NCBI RefSeq assembly: GCF_900111495.1
Contig: NZ_FOIU01000001.1
Coordinates: 558,001-622,000, forward strand
DNA length: 64,000 nt
Direction of reading: 5' to 3'
DNA from: Chryseobacterium wanjuense
GTDB taxonomy: Bacteria > Bacteroidota > Bacteroidia > Flavobacteriales > Weeksellaceae
The notes below the pieces were generated by a model. It saw only the letters and a program-made list of their open reading frames with translations. It ran no database searches and was not told the origin of the DNA. Below, piece after piece: positions 23,312 through 31,916 of this stretch (positions within the stretch are counted from its first letter, which is position 1; each line of letters starts with the position of its first letter). Position numbers and translations under genes: made by a program.

Positions 23312-24308
23312 AATTTTAATAATTACACATACAGGAGATAATTTTTCAATCGAAAAAGTAACGGAATATATTGATAAAAACGGCTGCGAAGTAATTCGTT
23401 TTGATGTTGATTTATATCCTTTAAAAAATAAATTATCCACCACTTTTCAGGATGGAAAATGGATCACTATTCTAGAAACTCCTGAAAAAAAATATCGTCT
23501 GGATGATATTGCAGCAGTTTGGTACAGAAGGGCTTACAATATCGGTGATGGTCTGAGAGATCAGCTGGATACCAAATTTTACGGTGCCGCAATGGGCGAG
23601 ATCCGCAATACTCTTTTCGGTTTTTTAGAGTCGGTTGATGTGTATTCATTAGGAAAACCGAGTGTTTACAGAAGACTCGACAGCAAGGAGGAACAGCTGA
23701 AAATTGCAGATAAGATAGGACTTAAAATTCCTGAAACATGTGTTACCAACAATCCTGAAGAAGCCAAGCAATTTATCCTGAAGCATCAGAATGTAGTGGC
23801 TAAAATGCAGACCGGATTCGCAATTTACGAAGACGGAGTGGAAAGCGTGGTGTTTACGAATGTGGTAAATGAAGATAAATTAGAGGAACTGGACACGCTT
23901 CTGTATTGCCCGATGCAGTTTCAGAAGAAAATTGAAAAGAAAAAAGAACTTCGCGTAACGGTCGTTGGCCGTGATGTTTACGCATTCGAAATTGATTCCC
24001 AGCAATCGGAAGCCGCAAAAATAGACTGGAGAAAAGACGGCGTAAACCTGATCGATAAATGGATTCAGACAGAGCTTCCCGCAGAGATAGAAGCCAAACT
24101 TCTTGAGCTTTTGGATGTCTATCATGTTGATTACGGGGCTATTGATATCATCGTTTCTCCTGAAGATGAATATTATTTTATCGAAATAAACGCAGCCGGA
24201 GAGTTTTTCTGGTTGGATAATCTCACAGACGGAAACCTTATTTCAAAAAGTATTGCAGATGTTTTGTGCGATAAAGCGCCGAGAAGAAATAACATGGTTT
24301 TAGCTTAA
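23304..24308 (+). CDS. cdnC: ATP-grasp ligase, MvdD/MdnC-like (predicted ester-forming)
   Basis: This 334-residue enzyme matches the MvdD/MdnC family of ATP-grasp ligases that install omega-ester macrolactones between Thr/Ser and Asp/Glu side chains. It starts MNKILIITHTGDNFSIEKVT, has the WYRRAYNI segment near residue 71 and the family core CPMQFQKKIEKKKELRVTVV, and ends with the metal site YYFIEINAAGEFFWLDNLTD. It corresponds to CdnC of the chryseoviridin system, which makes both single esters and the final core. It is the last gene of the cluster, with no transporter or peptidase following. Confidence 0.88.
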   Translation: MNKILIITHTGDNFSIEKVTEYIDKNGCEVIRFDVDLYPLKNKLSTTFQDGKWITILETPEKKYRLDDIAAVWYRRAYNIGDGLRDQLDTKFYGAAMGEIRNTLFGFLESVDVYSLGKPSVYRRLDSKEEQLKIADKIGLKIPETCVTNNPEEAKQFILKHQNVVAKMQTGFAIYEDGVESVVFTNVVNEDKLEELDTLLYCPMQFQKKIEKKKELRVTVVGRDVYAFEIDSQQSEAAKIDWRKDGVNLIDKWIQTELPAEIEAKLLELLDVYHVDYGAIDIIVSPEDEYYFIEINAAGEFFWLDNLTDGNLISKSIADVLCDKAPRRNNMVLA

Positions 24309-24344
24309 TTTCTTCTAAGTAATGAAATTATGTATATCAATAGG

Positions 24345-24367
24345 AACGGGCTTTAGCCCGTTTTTCT
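24345..24367 (+). terminator. Terminator after the graspetide cluster
   Basis: AACGGGCT pairs with AGCCCGTT across a TT-centred loop, followed by TTTTTCTTTTT. It lies 37 bases after the last ligase gene. A second, weaker AGGCTTTAGCC palindrome follows at about 24389. Confidence 0.8.
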
Positions 24368-24540
24368 TTTTAAGATCAATCCCAATAGGCTTTAGCCGAA
24401 ACTTAAAATAATTTTTTGATTTTTGAGTTAAAAAAACCGTAATTCTGCTTAATAAAAATTGAATTCTGCTTTAAAAATCGCAAATTTGCATAACGGAGAA
24501 TATTATCATAATTTAGTCAGCAATCAAGTAAAAATAATTG

Positions 24541-25554
24541 ATGGTTTTTGTAACGGGCGCAACCGGAATTTTGGGCAGAGTAATCGTTTTAGAGCTTCTT
24601 AAAAAAGGCAAAAATGTTCGTGCAGCAAAAAGACCTGCGAGCAATTTAAAAGAAGTAAGGCATTCCTATACATTTTATACGGAAAATCCCGACGATTTTT
24701 TCAACAAAATTGAATGGGTAGATGTAGATTTTGACGATATCAATGCTCTGCAAAACGCTTTGAGAGGGGTAGAAGAAGTCTACCACTGCGCCGCAAAAGT
24801 AAGCTTTCATCCCAAAGATGAAAAGGAAATGTATCATACAAACATAAAAGGAACGGAAAATCTTCTGTATGCCTGTGAAGGTTCAGAGGTTAAAAAATTT
24901 CTTCACGTAAGTTCGGTGGCTGTCCTTGATAATTTTAATGAAAAAGGAGAATTGGACGAAAGTTCTGATTTTAATCCTAAATTGGAACATTCAGCATATG
25001 CTTTATCAAAACATCTTTCTGAAATGGAAGTGTGGAGGGCTTCGGCAGAAGGAATGAATGTGATCATCATCAATCCTGGAATGATTATCGGAACCGGAAA
25101 CTGGAACCAAAGCAGCGGTGAAATTTTTTCAACTTTTGAAGAAAATAGCTTTACTTTTTCCGGGGGTTCTTGTTATGTGGATGTAAGAGATGTCGCGAAA
25201 GTTGCTGTTGAATTAATGGAAAGGAATGTTTTCGCAGAACGTTTTCTGGTCGTTGCAGAAAATAACAGATATACTGAAATCGGCGGACAGATCAGGAAAA
25301 AACTTGGGTTAAAAGAAGCAAAAGTTCTTTCAAGGTTTCAATTGAATATGGGAAGGCTTGCCAATATATTTTTCGGATGGCTGATCCCAAAACTGAGAAT
25401 GATTACCAAATCCAATATCGAATCTGTTTCATCATTCAACACCATTTCCAATCAAAAAATTAAAGAAAAGCTTGACTATCAATTTATTCCTGTTTCGGAA
25501 AGTATTGATTTTCATTTGAATAATTATATTAACGATAAAAAGCTGAAGAAATGA
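24541..25554 (+). CDS. Extended short-chain dehydrogenase (NAD-dependent epimerase/dehydratase family)
   Basis: This 337-residue extended SDR binds NAD(P) through VTGATGILGRVI at the N-terminus and has the catalytic YALSKHLSE (YxxxK) near residue 155, with the preceding VSSVAVLDN supplying the Ser/Thr. It resembles the dihydroflavonol-reductase-like group; the substrate is unknown. The ATG at 24541 was preferred to the TTG at 24538. The stop overlaps the next gene by 4 bases (ATGA), so it is translationally coupled to an acyl-CoA synthetase, which suggests a lipid-related task. Confidence 0.88.
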   Translation: MVFVTGATGILGRVIVLELLKKGKNVRAAKRPASNLKEVRHSYTFYTENPDDFFNKIEWVDVDFDDINALQNALRGVEEVYHCAAKVSFHPKDEKEMYHTNIKGTENLLYACEGSEVKKFLHVSSVAVLDNFNEKGELDESSDFNPKLEHSAYALSKHLSEMEVWRASAEGMNVIIINPGMIIGTGNWNQSSGEIFSTFEENSFTFSGGSCYVDVRDVAKVAVELMERNVFAERFLVVAENNRYTEIGGQIRKKLGLKEAKVLSRFQLNMGRLANIFFGWLIPKLRMITKSNIESVSSFNTISNQKIKEKLDYQFIPVSESIDFHLNNYINDKKLKK

Positions 25555-27320
25555 ATCTTGCAGAGGCAATTATCCAAAAGAATATAGAAAAACATCCTGT
25601 AAAATCTGCAATTGGCTTTAAAAAGAAAGAAGCAGGATGGAAGGAATTAAGCTGGAAAAAATTTGGTGAAATCATCTTTAAAACGGCTAATTCACTAAAA
25701 AATGCAGGAATTCAGGAAAATGATAAAGTTGCGATTTATTCCGACAATTCTTCGGAATGGATGATCTTCGATCTGGCTTCAATGGCCATCGGAGCGATTA
25801 CGGTTCCTATTTATTCTACCAATAATGCCGAACAGGCAGAATATATCATTCAGGATTCCGGAGCGAAAATGATTCTGGTTGGCGATCAGGCACAGTACGA
25901 TGCCTGTCTGGAACTTGTACAGAAGGAAGAAAGTACTCTTGAAACCATTATCGTTTCTAAAAAATCGGTTTGGATCAAGAAAGAATTTAATAGTTTTTAT
26001 CTCGAAGATTTCATTGCAAAATCACCCTCAAAACTTGAGTTTTGCAAAAAAGAATATGATGATGTCGCAACGCTGATCTACACTTCCGGAACCACAGGAA
26101 CACCGAAAGGAGTGATGCTCACACACGGAAATTTTATCAAAGCTTTTGATGCGCATTTCGAATTTTTTAAGTTTAAAAATTTTGAAGAAGAGCTGTCACT
26201 GGCGTTTTTACCTTTGAGTCATGTATTTGAAAGAAGCTGGAGCTTGCTTTGTCTGTATGGAGGGGCAAGAGTCTATTTTCTTGAAGATCCGAAAAATATT
26301 GCGAAAACACTGGAAGACGTAAAACCTACGATGATGTGCGCTGTTCCGAGGTTTTTCCAGAAAGTATATGCCGGAGTTCTGGAGAAAGCAGGGGAAGGTT
26401 CTTCTTTAAAGAAAAAAATCTTCAATTGGGCTCTGGAAACGGGCTGGCAAACTGCAGAATTGAGAAGGAATGAAAAGCCACTTTCATTAGGTTTAAAAAT
26501 TAAAGAATCCATTGCAGATTCATTGGTTTTCAGTAAGATCAAGGAAAGGATGGGAGGGAGATTGTGGTTTTTACCATGCGGTGGAGCTTCTTTATCTCCG
26601 GAAGTCACCAGGTTTTTCGAATCTGTGGGAATCCACATTACGGTTGGCTATGGTCTGACGGAAACGACGGCAACTTTAACGCTTTTCCCATTAACCCATT
26701 TCGAACACGGAACGAGCGGAAAACCCTTACCAGGTGTAGAAATTCGCATTGGAGAGAGCGATGAAATCCAGGCCAGAGGAAACGGAATCATGAAAGGGTA
26801 TTATAATAAACCGGAAGAAACTGAGAAGGTTTTCACGGAAGATGGCTGGTTTAAAACGGGTGATGCAGGGAAAATTGATGATAAAGGAAACCTGATCATT
26901 ACAGATCGTTTGAAAGACCTGATGAAAACGTCCAACGGGAAATATATTGCACCACAGCAGATTGAAAACCTGTTGACCAATAATAATTTTATCCAGCAGA
27001 TTGTGCTGATCGCGGAAGGAAGACAATTTGTTTCCGCTTTGATAGTCCCGAATTTTGAATTTTTACAGGATTTTATTAAAAAGAATAATATTCAGTTTAC
27101 CAATTGGGAAGAAATTGTGAAAAACGAGAAGGTGCACGATTTTTATAAAGAAAAAATTAAAGAACTGCAAAGTCATTTATCAGACTTCGAAAAAGTGAAA
27201 AAATTCACGTTGATGCCTGCGGAATTTGAGATCAGCAGCGGAGAAATCACCCCGACTCTGAAAGTGAAAAGAAACGTGGTTCTTAAAAAATATGCAGATC
27301 TTATTGAGAAGATGTATTAA
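25551..27320 (+). CDS. Long-chain acyl-CoA synthetase (AMP-dependent ligase)
   Basis: This 589-residue AMP-forming ligase activates long-chain fatty acids to acyl-CoA. The P-loop motif IYTSGTTGTPKGVMLTHGNF lies near residue 177, followed by LPLSHVFERSW and the A8-region DGWFKTGDAGKIDDKGNLII. It shows the extended form of bacterial Faa1-like synthetases. It overlaps the SDR gene by 4 bases. The pair may serve in membrane lipid or wax-type metabolism, but the substrate chain length cannot be read from the sequence. Confidence 0.92.
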   Translation: MNLAEAIIQKNIEKHPVKSAIGFKKKEAGWKELSWKKFGEIIFKTANSLKNAGIQENDKVAIYSDNSSEWMIFDLASMAIGAITVPIYSTNNAEQAEYIIQDSGAKMILVGDQAQYDACLELVQKEESTLETIIVSKKSVWIKKEFNSFYLEDFIAKSPSKLEFCKKEYDDVATLIYTSGTTGTPKGVMLTHGNFIKAFDAHFEFFKFKNFEEELSLAFLPLSHVFERSWSLLCLYGGARVYFLEDPKNIAKTLEDVKPTMMCAVPRFFQKVYAGVLEKAGEGSSLKKKIFNWALETGWQTAELRRNEKPLSLGLKIKESIADSLVFSKIKERMGGRLWFLPCGGASLSPEVTRFFESVGIHITVGYGLTETTATLTLFPLTHFEHGTSGKPLPGVEIRIGESDEIQARGNGIMKGYYNKPEETEKVFTEDGWFKTGDAGKIDDKGNLIITDRLKDLMKTSNGKYIAPQQIENLLTNNNFIQQIVLIAEGRQFVSALIVPNFEFLQDFIKKNNIQFTNWEEIVKNEKVHDFYKEKIKELQSHLSDFEKVKKFTLMPAEFEISSGEITPTLKVKRNVVLKKYADLIEKMY

Positions 27321-27426
27321 ATAAAATTTTTAAACCACAAAACAGACGTTCCGGAAAATCGGTGATTTTTACTTGTGAATACATTGATGTGATTTGTGGT
27401 TGAAAATGAATTTTATAAACTAAATT

Positions 27427-28482
27427 ATGACAATACAAGAATTTCTAGGAAAAAAAGATTTTACGATACATAATCAAACGGTTTCAGAAAGCTGTCCGTC
27501 AAATATTGCCTTAATTAAATATTGGGGAAAATACGACAACCAGGTTCCGGCAAATCCGAGTATTAGCTATACTTTGAATCATTGTAAAACCAATACTACC
27601 ATTGAGTTTTTTGCCAATGAGCCTTTTTCTGTTCAGACTTTTTTAGCGGGTAATGAAGAAGTGAAATTTGCTGAGAAAATCGAAAAATATTTTAAAAATA
27701 TCGAACAATATCTTCCGTGGATTTTGCAGGGAAAATACATTATTAAAACGGAAAATACATTTCCTCACAGTTCAGGAATTGCGAGTTCAGCTTCGGGTTT
27801 CGGTGCGATTGCCAAATGTCTGATGAAATTAGATGAAAATTTTTCAGGACAGACTTCGGAGGAGGAGTCATTAAGGAAAGCTTCATTTTTAGCAAGATTG
27901 GGAAGCGGAAGCGCTTGTCGTAGCCTATACAACGGATTGGTGGTCTGGGGCGAATCTCAGGTAAAAGGAAGTTCAGACTTTTTTGCCGTACAATATCCGA
28001 ATGATGAAATTCATGAGATTTTCAAAAATTTCAATGACTGGGTACTGTTGATTCATGAAGGTCAGAAAAGCGTTTCTTCAACGGTTGGCCATGGATTGAT
28101 GAATACAAATCCTTACGCAGAAAGAAGATTTCAGGAAGCAAGGGAAAATTTTGCCCCGATGAAAGAAATCCTAAAAAATGGAGATATGCAGAGCTTCATC
28201 AAACTCGTGGAACACGAAGCACTGACGCTTCACGCCATGATGATGATGAGCGATCCGGCTTTTATTTTAATGAAAACAGGAACTTTGGAAGTGATTAATA
28301 AGATCTGGGATTTCAGAAGAGCAACCCATCTGCCTTTATTTTTTACATTAGATGCAGGAGCAAATGTTCATCTTTTATTCCCGAATGATGGTTCTGAAGA
28401 AAAAATTAAATCTTTCATTGAATCGGATTTACTACAGCACACTCAAAATAATGGAGTAGTAAAGGATGTAATGAAATTTTAA
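27427..28482 (+). CDS. mvaD: Diphosphomevalonate decarboxylase
   Basis: This GHMP-superfamily enzyme converts mevalonate diphosphate to isopentenyl diphosphate, the last step of the mevalonate route to isoprenoids. It shows the family start CPSNIALIKYWGKYDNQVPA with the substrate-binding Lys, a GHMP motif FPHSSGIASSASGFGAIAKC near residue 115, and RLGSGSACRSLYNG with the catalytic Arg near residue 155. At 351 residues it is of normal length. Other genes of the pathway are not in the window. It is monocistronic or the last gene of the SDR-synthetase group, 106 bases behind it. Confidence 0.95.
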   Translation: MTIQEFLGKKDFTIHNQTVSESCPSNIALIKYWGKYDNQVPANPSISYTLNHCKTNTTIEFFANEPFSVQTFLAGNEEVKFAEKIEKYFKNIEQYLPWILQGKYIIKTENTFPHSSGIASSASGFGAIAKCLMKLDENFSGQTSEEESLRKASFLARLGSGSACRSLYNGLVVWGESQVKGSSDFFAVQYPNDEIHEIFKNFNDWVLLIHEGQKSVSSTVGHGLMNTNPYAERRFQEARENFAPMKEILKNGDMQSFIKLVEHEALTLHAMMMMSDPAFILMKTGTLEVINKIWDFRRATHLPLFFTLDAGANVHLLFPNDGSEEKIKSFIESDLLQHTQNNGVVKDVMKF

Positions 28483-28501
28483 AATTAAAATAGATCAATA
28501 G

Positions 28502-28525
28502 AAAAGCGGACTTTTGTTCGTTTTT
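28502..28525 (+). terminator. Terminator after mvaD
   Basis: A short CGGAC/GTTCG stem with a TTTT loop is followed by an eight-base T-run. It is weaker than the other terminators here. Confidence 0.5.
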
Positions 28526-28558
28526 TTTATGTTTTAAATAAATTTTTTTTACTGAAAA

Positions 28559-29644
28559 TCAATCCTCTGTTACTACAGGATCACGGTCCCCATTTTCTTC
28601 TTTCCCTTCCTGGATCATTTCTTCGGCTTCTGTTTTTTCCTCGTTCGTGGCCTTGTCGATTCTTTTTTTCTGCTCATCATTTTGATGGTCTATAAAAAGT
28701 TCACAATAGACAGGAAGATGATCTGATCCGAAATTTTCCAGTGTTTTAAGTTCTTTAATGAAAATATTTTCGCTGTGGAACATTAAATCAATGGGAAATC
28801 TTAGAAAACGGTATTTTGCATGAAAAGTAGAAACAAAAGATCTTCCGATTCTGGGATCAATCAAATGACTTGTTTTTCTAAATAAAACAGAGGATCTCGA
28901 CCACGCAACATTATTGAAATCTCCCACAACAATCACCGGTTCTTCTATTTTGGTGACGCGTTTTGCCGTGCTCAAAAGATCGCCGTCCCTCTCTTTGGAA
29001 GTCTCTTCTTCGGTTGGACTTGGCGGCGGCGGATGGACTCCAAAAAAGACAAATTTATATCCGTTTTCTGTCTCCAAATGCACTTCAATGGTAGGAATAT
29101 CATTCGCAACAAAGAAATGGGTCTGAGCCTTTTTTATTTCAGTTTTGGAATAAAAATGCATTCCGTAAGTGTTTTCCAGAGGGACTTTATGCTGATAAAT
29201 ATATTCTTTTTCGAGGGGTTGTAATGCTTTTTCCCATTCAGCATTGCTTTCCATGGTCAGGAAAAAATCGGGTTGATATTTTTCTATTAATTTAATGAAA
29301 TGATGATGTTCTTTATTAAACTGATACACATTAGCGGAAATAAATTTTAGCTTCTGTGAAGAATGATTGCTTTGTGAATATTTTTTTACAGGATAAAGTG
29401 GGGTATATTTCACCAATGTGAAACCATGATAAACAAATAGTATGGCAAGAAATGCCTGGTAATACCAAAAGTTTTCTAAATTTTCCGCGACCACAAAACC
29501 CAATGCAAAAGTGAATAATATAAAGAATGTGATCTGTATTTTCCCGAATTCCGGAACCCGAAATATCCAATGAGAATTTTGAATTTTTGGAAGTATGGTT
29601 AAAATTAATAACAATACTATCAGAATCAGATAAGCTGTCCACAT
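28559..29644 (-). CDS. Membrane-anchored endonuclease/exonuclease/phosphatase family protein
   Basis: This 361-residue protein starts with two or three transmembrane helices (to about residue 80) and then an EEP-fold domain with LKFISANVYQFNKEHHHFIK, the PDFFLTMESNAEWE metal site, VVVGDFNNVAWS and the final GSDHLPVYCEL motif. The fold covers DNases, phosphodiesterases and sphingomyelinases, so the substrate is unclear; the membrane anchor places the active domain outside the cytoplasm or at the membrane face. The tail after residue 320 is highly charged and probably disordered. It is monocistronic on the minus strand. Confidence 0.85.
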   Translation of the reverse strand: MWTAYLILIVLLLILTILPKIQNSHWIFRVPEFGKIQITFFILFTFALGFVVAENLENFWYYQAFLAILFVYHGFTLVKYTPLYPVKKYSQSNHSSQKLKFISANVYQFNKEHHHFIKLIEKYQPDFFLTMESNAEWEKALQPLEKEYIYQHKVPLENTYGMHFYSKTEIKKAQTHFFVANDIPTIEVHLETENGYKFVFFGVHPPPPSPTEEETSKERDGDLLSTAKRVTKIEEPVIVVGDFNNVAWSRSSVLFRKTSHLIDPRIGRSFVSTFHAKYRFLRFPIDLMFHSENIFIKELKTLENFGSDHLPVYCELFIDHQNDEQKKRIDKATNEEKTEAEEMIQEGKEENGDRDPVVTED

Positions 29645-29771
29645 GTTAATCAGAATAATTAGGATAAATTTAATTTATTTTTTGTCATTTTTCCCATACT
29701 TTCACAAAACTTTGCCCAATAGATGTAATATTTTTCCTTATTTTTAATTGTCAGTTTCAACAGGAGAAAAT

Positions 29772-30215
29772 ATGAATAAAATACTTATGGCAACCGTATT
29801 GTTCGGAAGTTTATGCTTTGGACAACAAAATGAGAATCAGGAAGTTGAAAAAACAATCCGGAATCTGTTTTTAGGTATGAAAAACGCAGATACTGAATTG
29901 GTAAAATCTACTTTTTCAGATACGGCAATTCTTCAGACCATCACCAAAAACGGCTTGAAAAATGAAGAGCTCAAAGACTTTCTCGGCTCTATTTCAAAGT
30001 ATTCTAAAAATGATCTGGATGAAAGAATTGTAATAGATGTCATCCGTACAGACGGCGATCTGGCAAGTGTTTTCACTCCTTATGAGTTTTTTTTCAAGGG
30101 TAAATTCTCTCACTGCGGAGCCAACAGTTTTCAATTGGTAAAGCAAAACGGGGAGTGGAAAATCCAATATCTGATCGATACGCGAAGAAAAGATAACTGC
30201 AAGGAAATCAAGTAA
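29772..30215 (+). CDS. Exported NTF2-like (SnoaL-type) protein
   Basis: This 147-residue protein has a short signal peptide (MNKILMATVLFGSLCFGQQ) and an NTF2-like fold with the usual start VEKTIRNLFLGMKNADTELV and a body ending in SFQLVKQNGEWKIQYLIDTR. NTF2-like exported proteins bind small ligands or act as enzymes; no catalytic residues were assigned. The ATG at 29772 was chosen because the longer frame starts with TTG. Its stop codon overlaps the start of the next gene by one base, indicating an operon of three genes (29772-31528). Confidence 0.8.
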   Translation: MNKILMATVLFGSLCFGQQNENQEVEKTIRNLFLGMKNADTELVKSTFSDTAILQTITKNGLKNEELKDFLGSISKYSKNDLDERIVIDVIRTDGDLASVFTPYEFFFKGKFSHCGANSFQLVKQNGEWKIQYLIDTRRKDNCKEIK

Positions 30216-31150
30216 TGGGAAATAAAAATCTGATCCTTAATTATATTTTTCTAGGCTGTCTGATTGTTTTATTTTTAAATGATCATTTCTTTAAATTTCA
30301 ATTTAAAAGCTGGTTTACGGGAAAATTGTCTGATATAGTGGGGATTGTTTTGTTGCCGATGCTTTTAACATATTTGTTTCCAAAGCTGAAACAAAATTCT
30401 GTTTTTGTCGCCGGATTGTTTTTTATTTTTTGGAAATCACCGCTTTCTGAAAATTTTATTAATATTTATAATCTGATGTCTCCGATCTCGATTCACAGGG
30501 TTGTAGATTATTCGGATGTAGTGGTATTGCTATTGTTGCCGGTTCCTTATTTTTTGATTAAAAATATGAGCTTATTAGAACAAATTAGTGTAAAAAAAAT
30601 AAATTCATTTGCAGTTTTGCTGCCGACATTATTGGTGTTAATGTCCACTTCTCAACCGAAGAGCTATACGTATTCGCCTGAAACCGGAGTACTTACCTTC
30701 AATAATGACACAAGGTTTGAGGTTAAAAAAACAAAAATTGATCTCATAAACGAAATCAGAAATCAAAATCTTGTCATCGTAAAAGATACAGCCTATATTC
30801 TTGAGTCTTCGAGATTTATAGTTTCCAGAATGGGAAAATTTGATCAGGAAGCTATAAAAAGTGACGGGGATATTTTTAAAGTTGATAATGCTGATTTAAA
30901 GGAAGTTCTGTTAAAAGAAATTGAAAAAAGATCAGATTATAAAATTGCAGAAATTAGAATAGGAGAGCGAACGGTGAAAAATCTTAGATTTTCAATTGAA
31001 CCCGCATTCAATAAAATAAGTCCTAAAAAATTCAGTGAAATCGTTGTGCATGGCGTACAAATTGATAAAAATCTGGACAATGATAAAATTGGAGAAAGAC
31101 TTAGAGAAATTTATAAAAGTATTATAACCAGTAAGTTTAAAAATTTTTAA
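30215..31150 (+). CDS. Integral membrane protein of unknown function
   Basis: This 311-residue protein has four to five transmembrane segments in the first 150 residues (ILNYIFLGCLIVLFLN, then KLSDIVGIVLLPMLLTYLF, SVFVAGLFFIFWKS and others) and a soluble C-terminal domain of about 155 residues rich in Lys, Asp and Ile. No family was recognised. A conserved-looking WFTGKLSDIVGI stretch in the first loop suggests a membrane-embedded polar site. It overlaps the NTF2-like gene by one base (TAATG) and directly abuts the VOC gene, so the three genes are one translationally coupled unit. Confidence 0.75.
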   Translation: MGNKNLILNYIFLGCLIVLFLNDHFFKFQFKSWFTGKLSDIVGIVLLPMLLTYLFPKLKQNSVFVAGLFFIFWKSPLSENFINIYNLMSPISIHRVVDYSDVVVLLLLPVPYFLIKNMSLLEQISVKKINSFAVLLPTLLVLMSTSQPKSYTYSPETGVLTFNNDTRFEVKKTKIDLINEIRNQNLVIVKDTAYILESSRFIVSRMGKFDQEAIKSDGDIFKVDNADLKEVLLKEIEKRSDYKIAEIRIGERTVKNLRFSIEPAFNKISPKKFSEIVVHGVQIDKNLDNDKIGERLREIYKSIITSKFKNF

Positions 31151-31528
31151 ATGAAAATCCATCATATTGCCATTATCTGTTCAGATTATGAAGTTTCAAA
31201 AAAATTCTATACTGAGGTTTTAGGATTGAATATCATCCGTGAAGTCTATCGTGAAGAAAGACAGTCTTACAAGCTCGATCTTGCAATTGGCGATCATTAT
31301 GTCATTGAATTATTCTCATTTCCTGACCCTCCTAAAAGACCTTCCGGGCCGGAAGCCTGCGGGTTAAGGCATTTGGCTTTTTCAGTTGAAAATGTTCATG
31401 AAAAACGCCAGGAATTAGTTCAGAAAGGATTAATTTGTGAAGAAATAAGAACAGACGAATTCACAGGAAAAGAATTTTTCTTTACCAGAGATCCCGACCA
31501 ACTGCCGCTGGAGTTTTATGAAATGTAA
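31151..31528 (+). CDS. VOC-family metalloprotein (YaeR/SMU1112-like)
   Basis: This 125-residue protein has the vicinal oxygen chelate fold: it starts KIHHIAIICSDYEVSKKFYT with the first metal-binding His, continues with YVIELFSFPDPPKRPSGPEA carrying a Glu ligand, and has CGLRHLAFSVENV with the second His, ending DQLPLEFYEM with the final Glu. The set H-E-H-E is complete. YaeR-like members are common in bacteria but their substrates are not defined. It is the last gene of the three-gene unit starting at 29772. Confidence 0.9.
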   Translation: MKIHHIAIICSDYEVSKKFYTEVLGLNIIREVYREERQSYKLDLAIGDHYVIELFSFPDPPKRPSGPEACGLRHLAFSVENVHEKRQELVQKGLICEEIRTDEFTGKEFFFTRDPDQLPLEFYEM

Positions 31529-31532
31529 AAAA

Positions 31533-31916
31533 TTAATGCGCGTAACCTGTAAAAAAACTGACTGCCATAATAGCCAATACAATCGAAGAAATAGCTACAT
31601 AGATATAATCTTTTTCCTTTAAATATCCAATTAAAGCGAAAATAATTCTCATTAAAGGTGTAAAGATCAAAAGCAGAATTCCCAACTGGATAATGGCCAT
31701 TCCTTCACCTTTGCAAAGGGAATCCCAAAACTGCCCCCAAACTTTCTCTGAGGACGTTCCCATGTCGAGGGAAGTATATTTTTTAGGCATTTTAAAGCCT
31801 TCGGTGAAGAGTTTTACAAAACCGATCAGAGAAGTGGCTACAGCCAGAATAACGCCCAGTCTCAGAAGATTTCCTACGGAACGGTTCAGATCTACGTCTG
31901 TGAAATTCTTTCTCAT
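31533..31916 (-). CDS. DUF1634 domain-containing membrane protein
   Basis: This 127-residue protein has three transmembrane segments (LLRLGVILAVATSLIGFVKL near the start, IIQLGILLLIFTPLMRIIFA and YIYVAISSIVLAIMAVSFF) and matches the DUF1634 family. Members are almost always next to TauE/SafE anion exporters, as here: the TauE stop and this start overlap by one base (TAATG), so the two are cotranslated and probably form one transport system. Confidence 0.9.
   Translation of the reverse strand: MRKNFTDVDLNRSVGNLLRLGVILAVATSLIGFVKLFTEGFKMPKKYTSLDMGTSSEKVWGQFWDSLCKGEGMAIIQLGILLLIFTPLMRIIFALIGYLKEKDYIYVAISSIVLAIMAVSFFTGYAH

Noticed and set aside
24538..28482. SDR, acyl-CoA synthetase and mvaD as part of the graspetide cluster
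   Set aside because: A terminator and a spacer of more than 200 bases separate them, and their family roles are lipid or isoprenoid metabolism without a link to peptide maturation.
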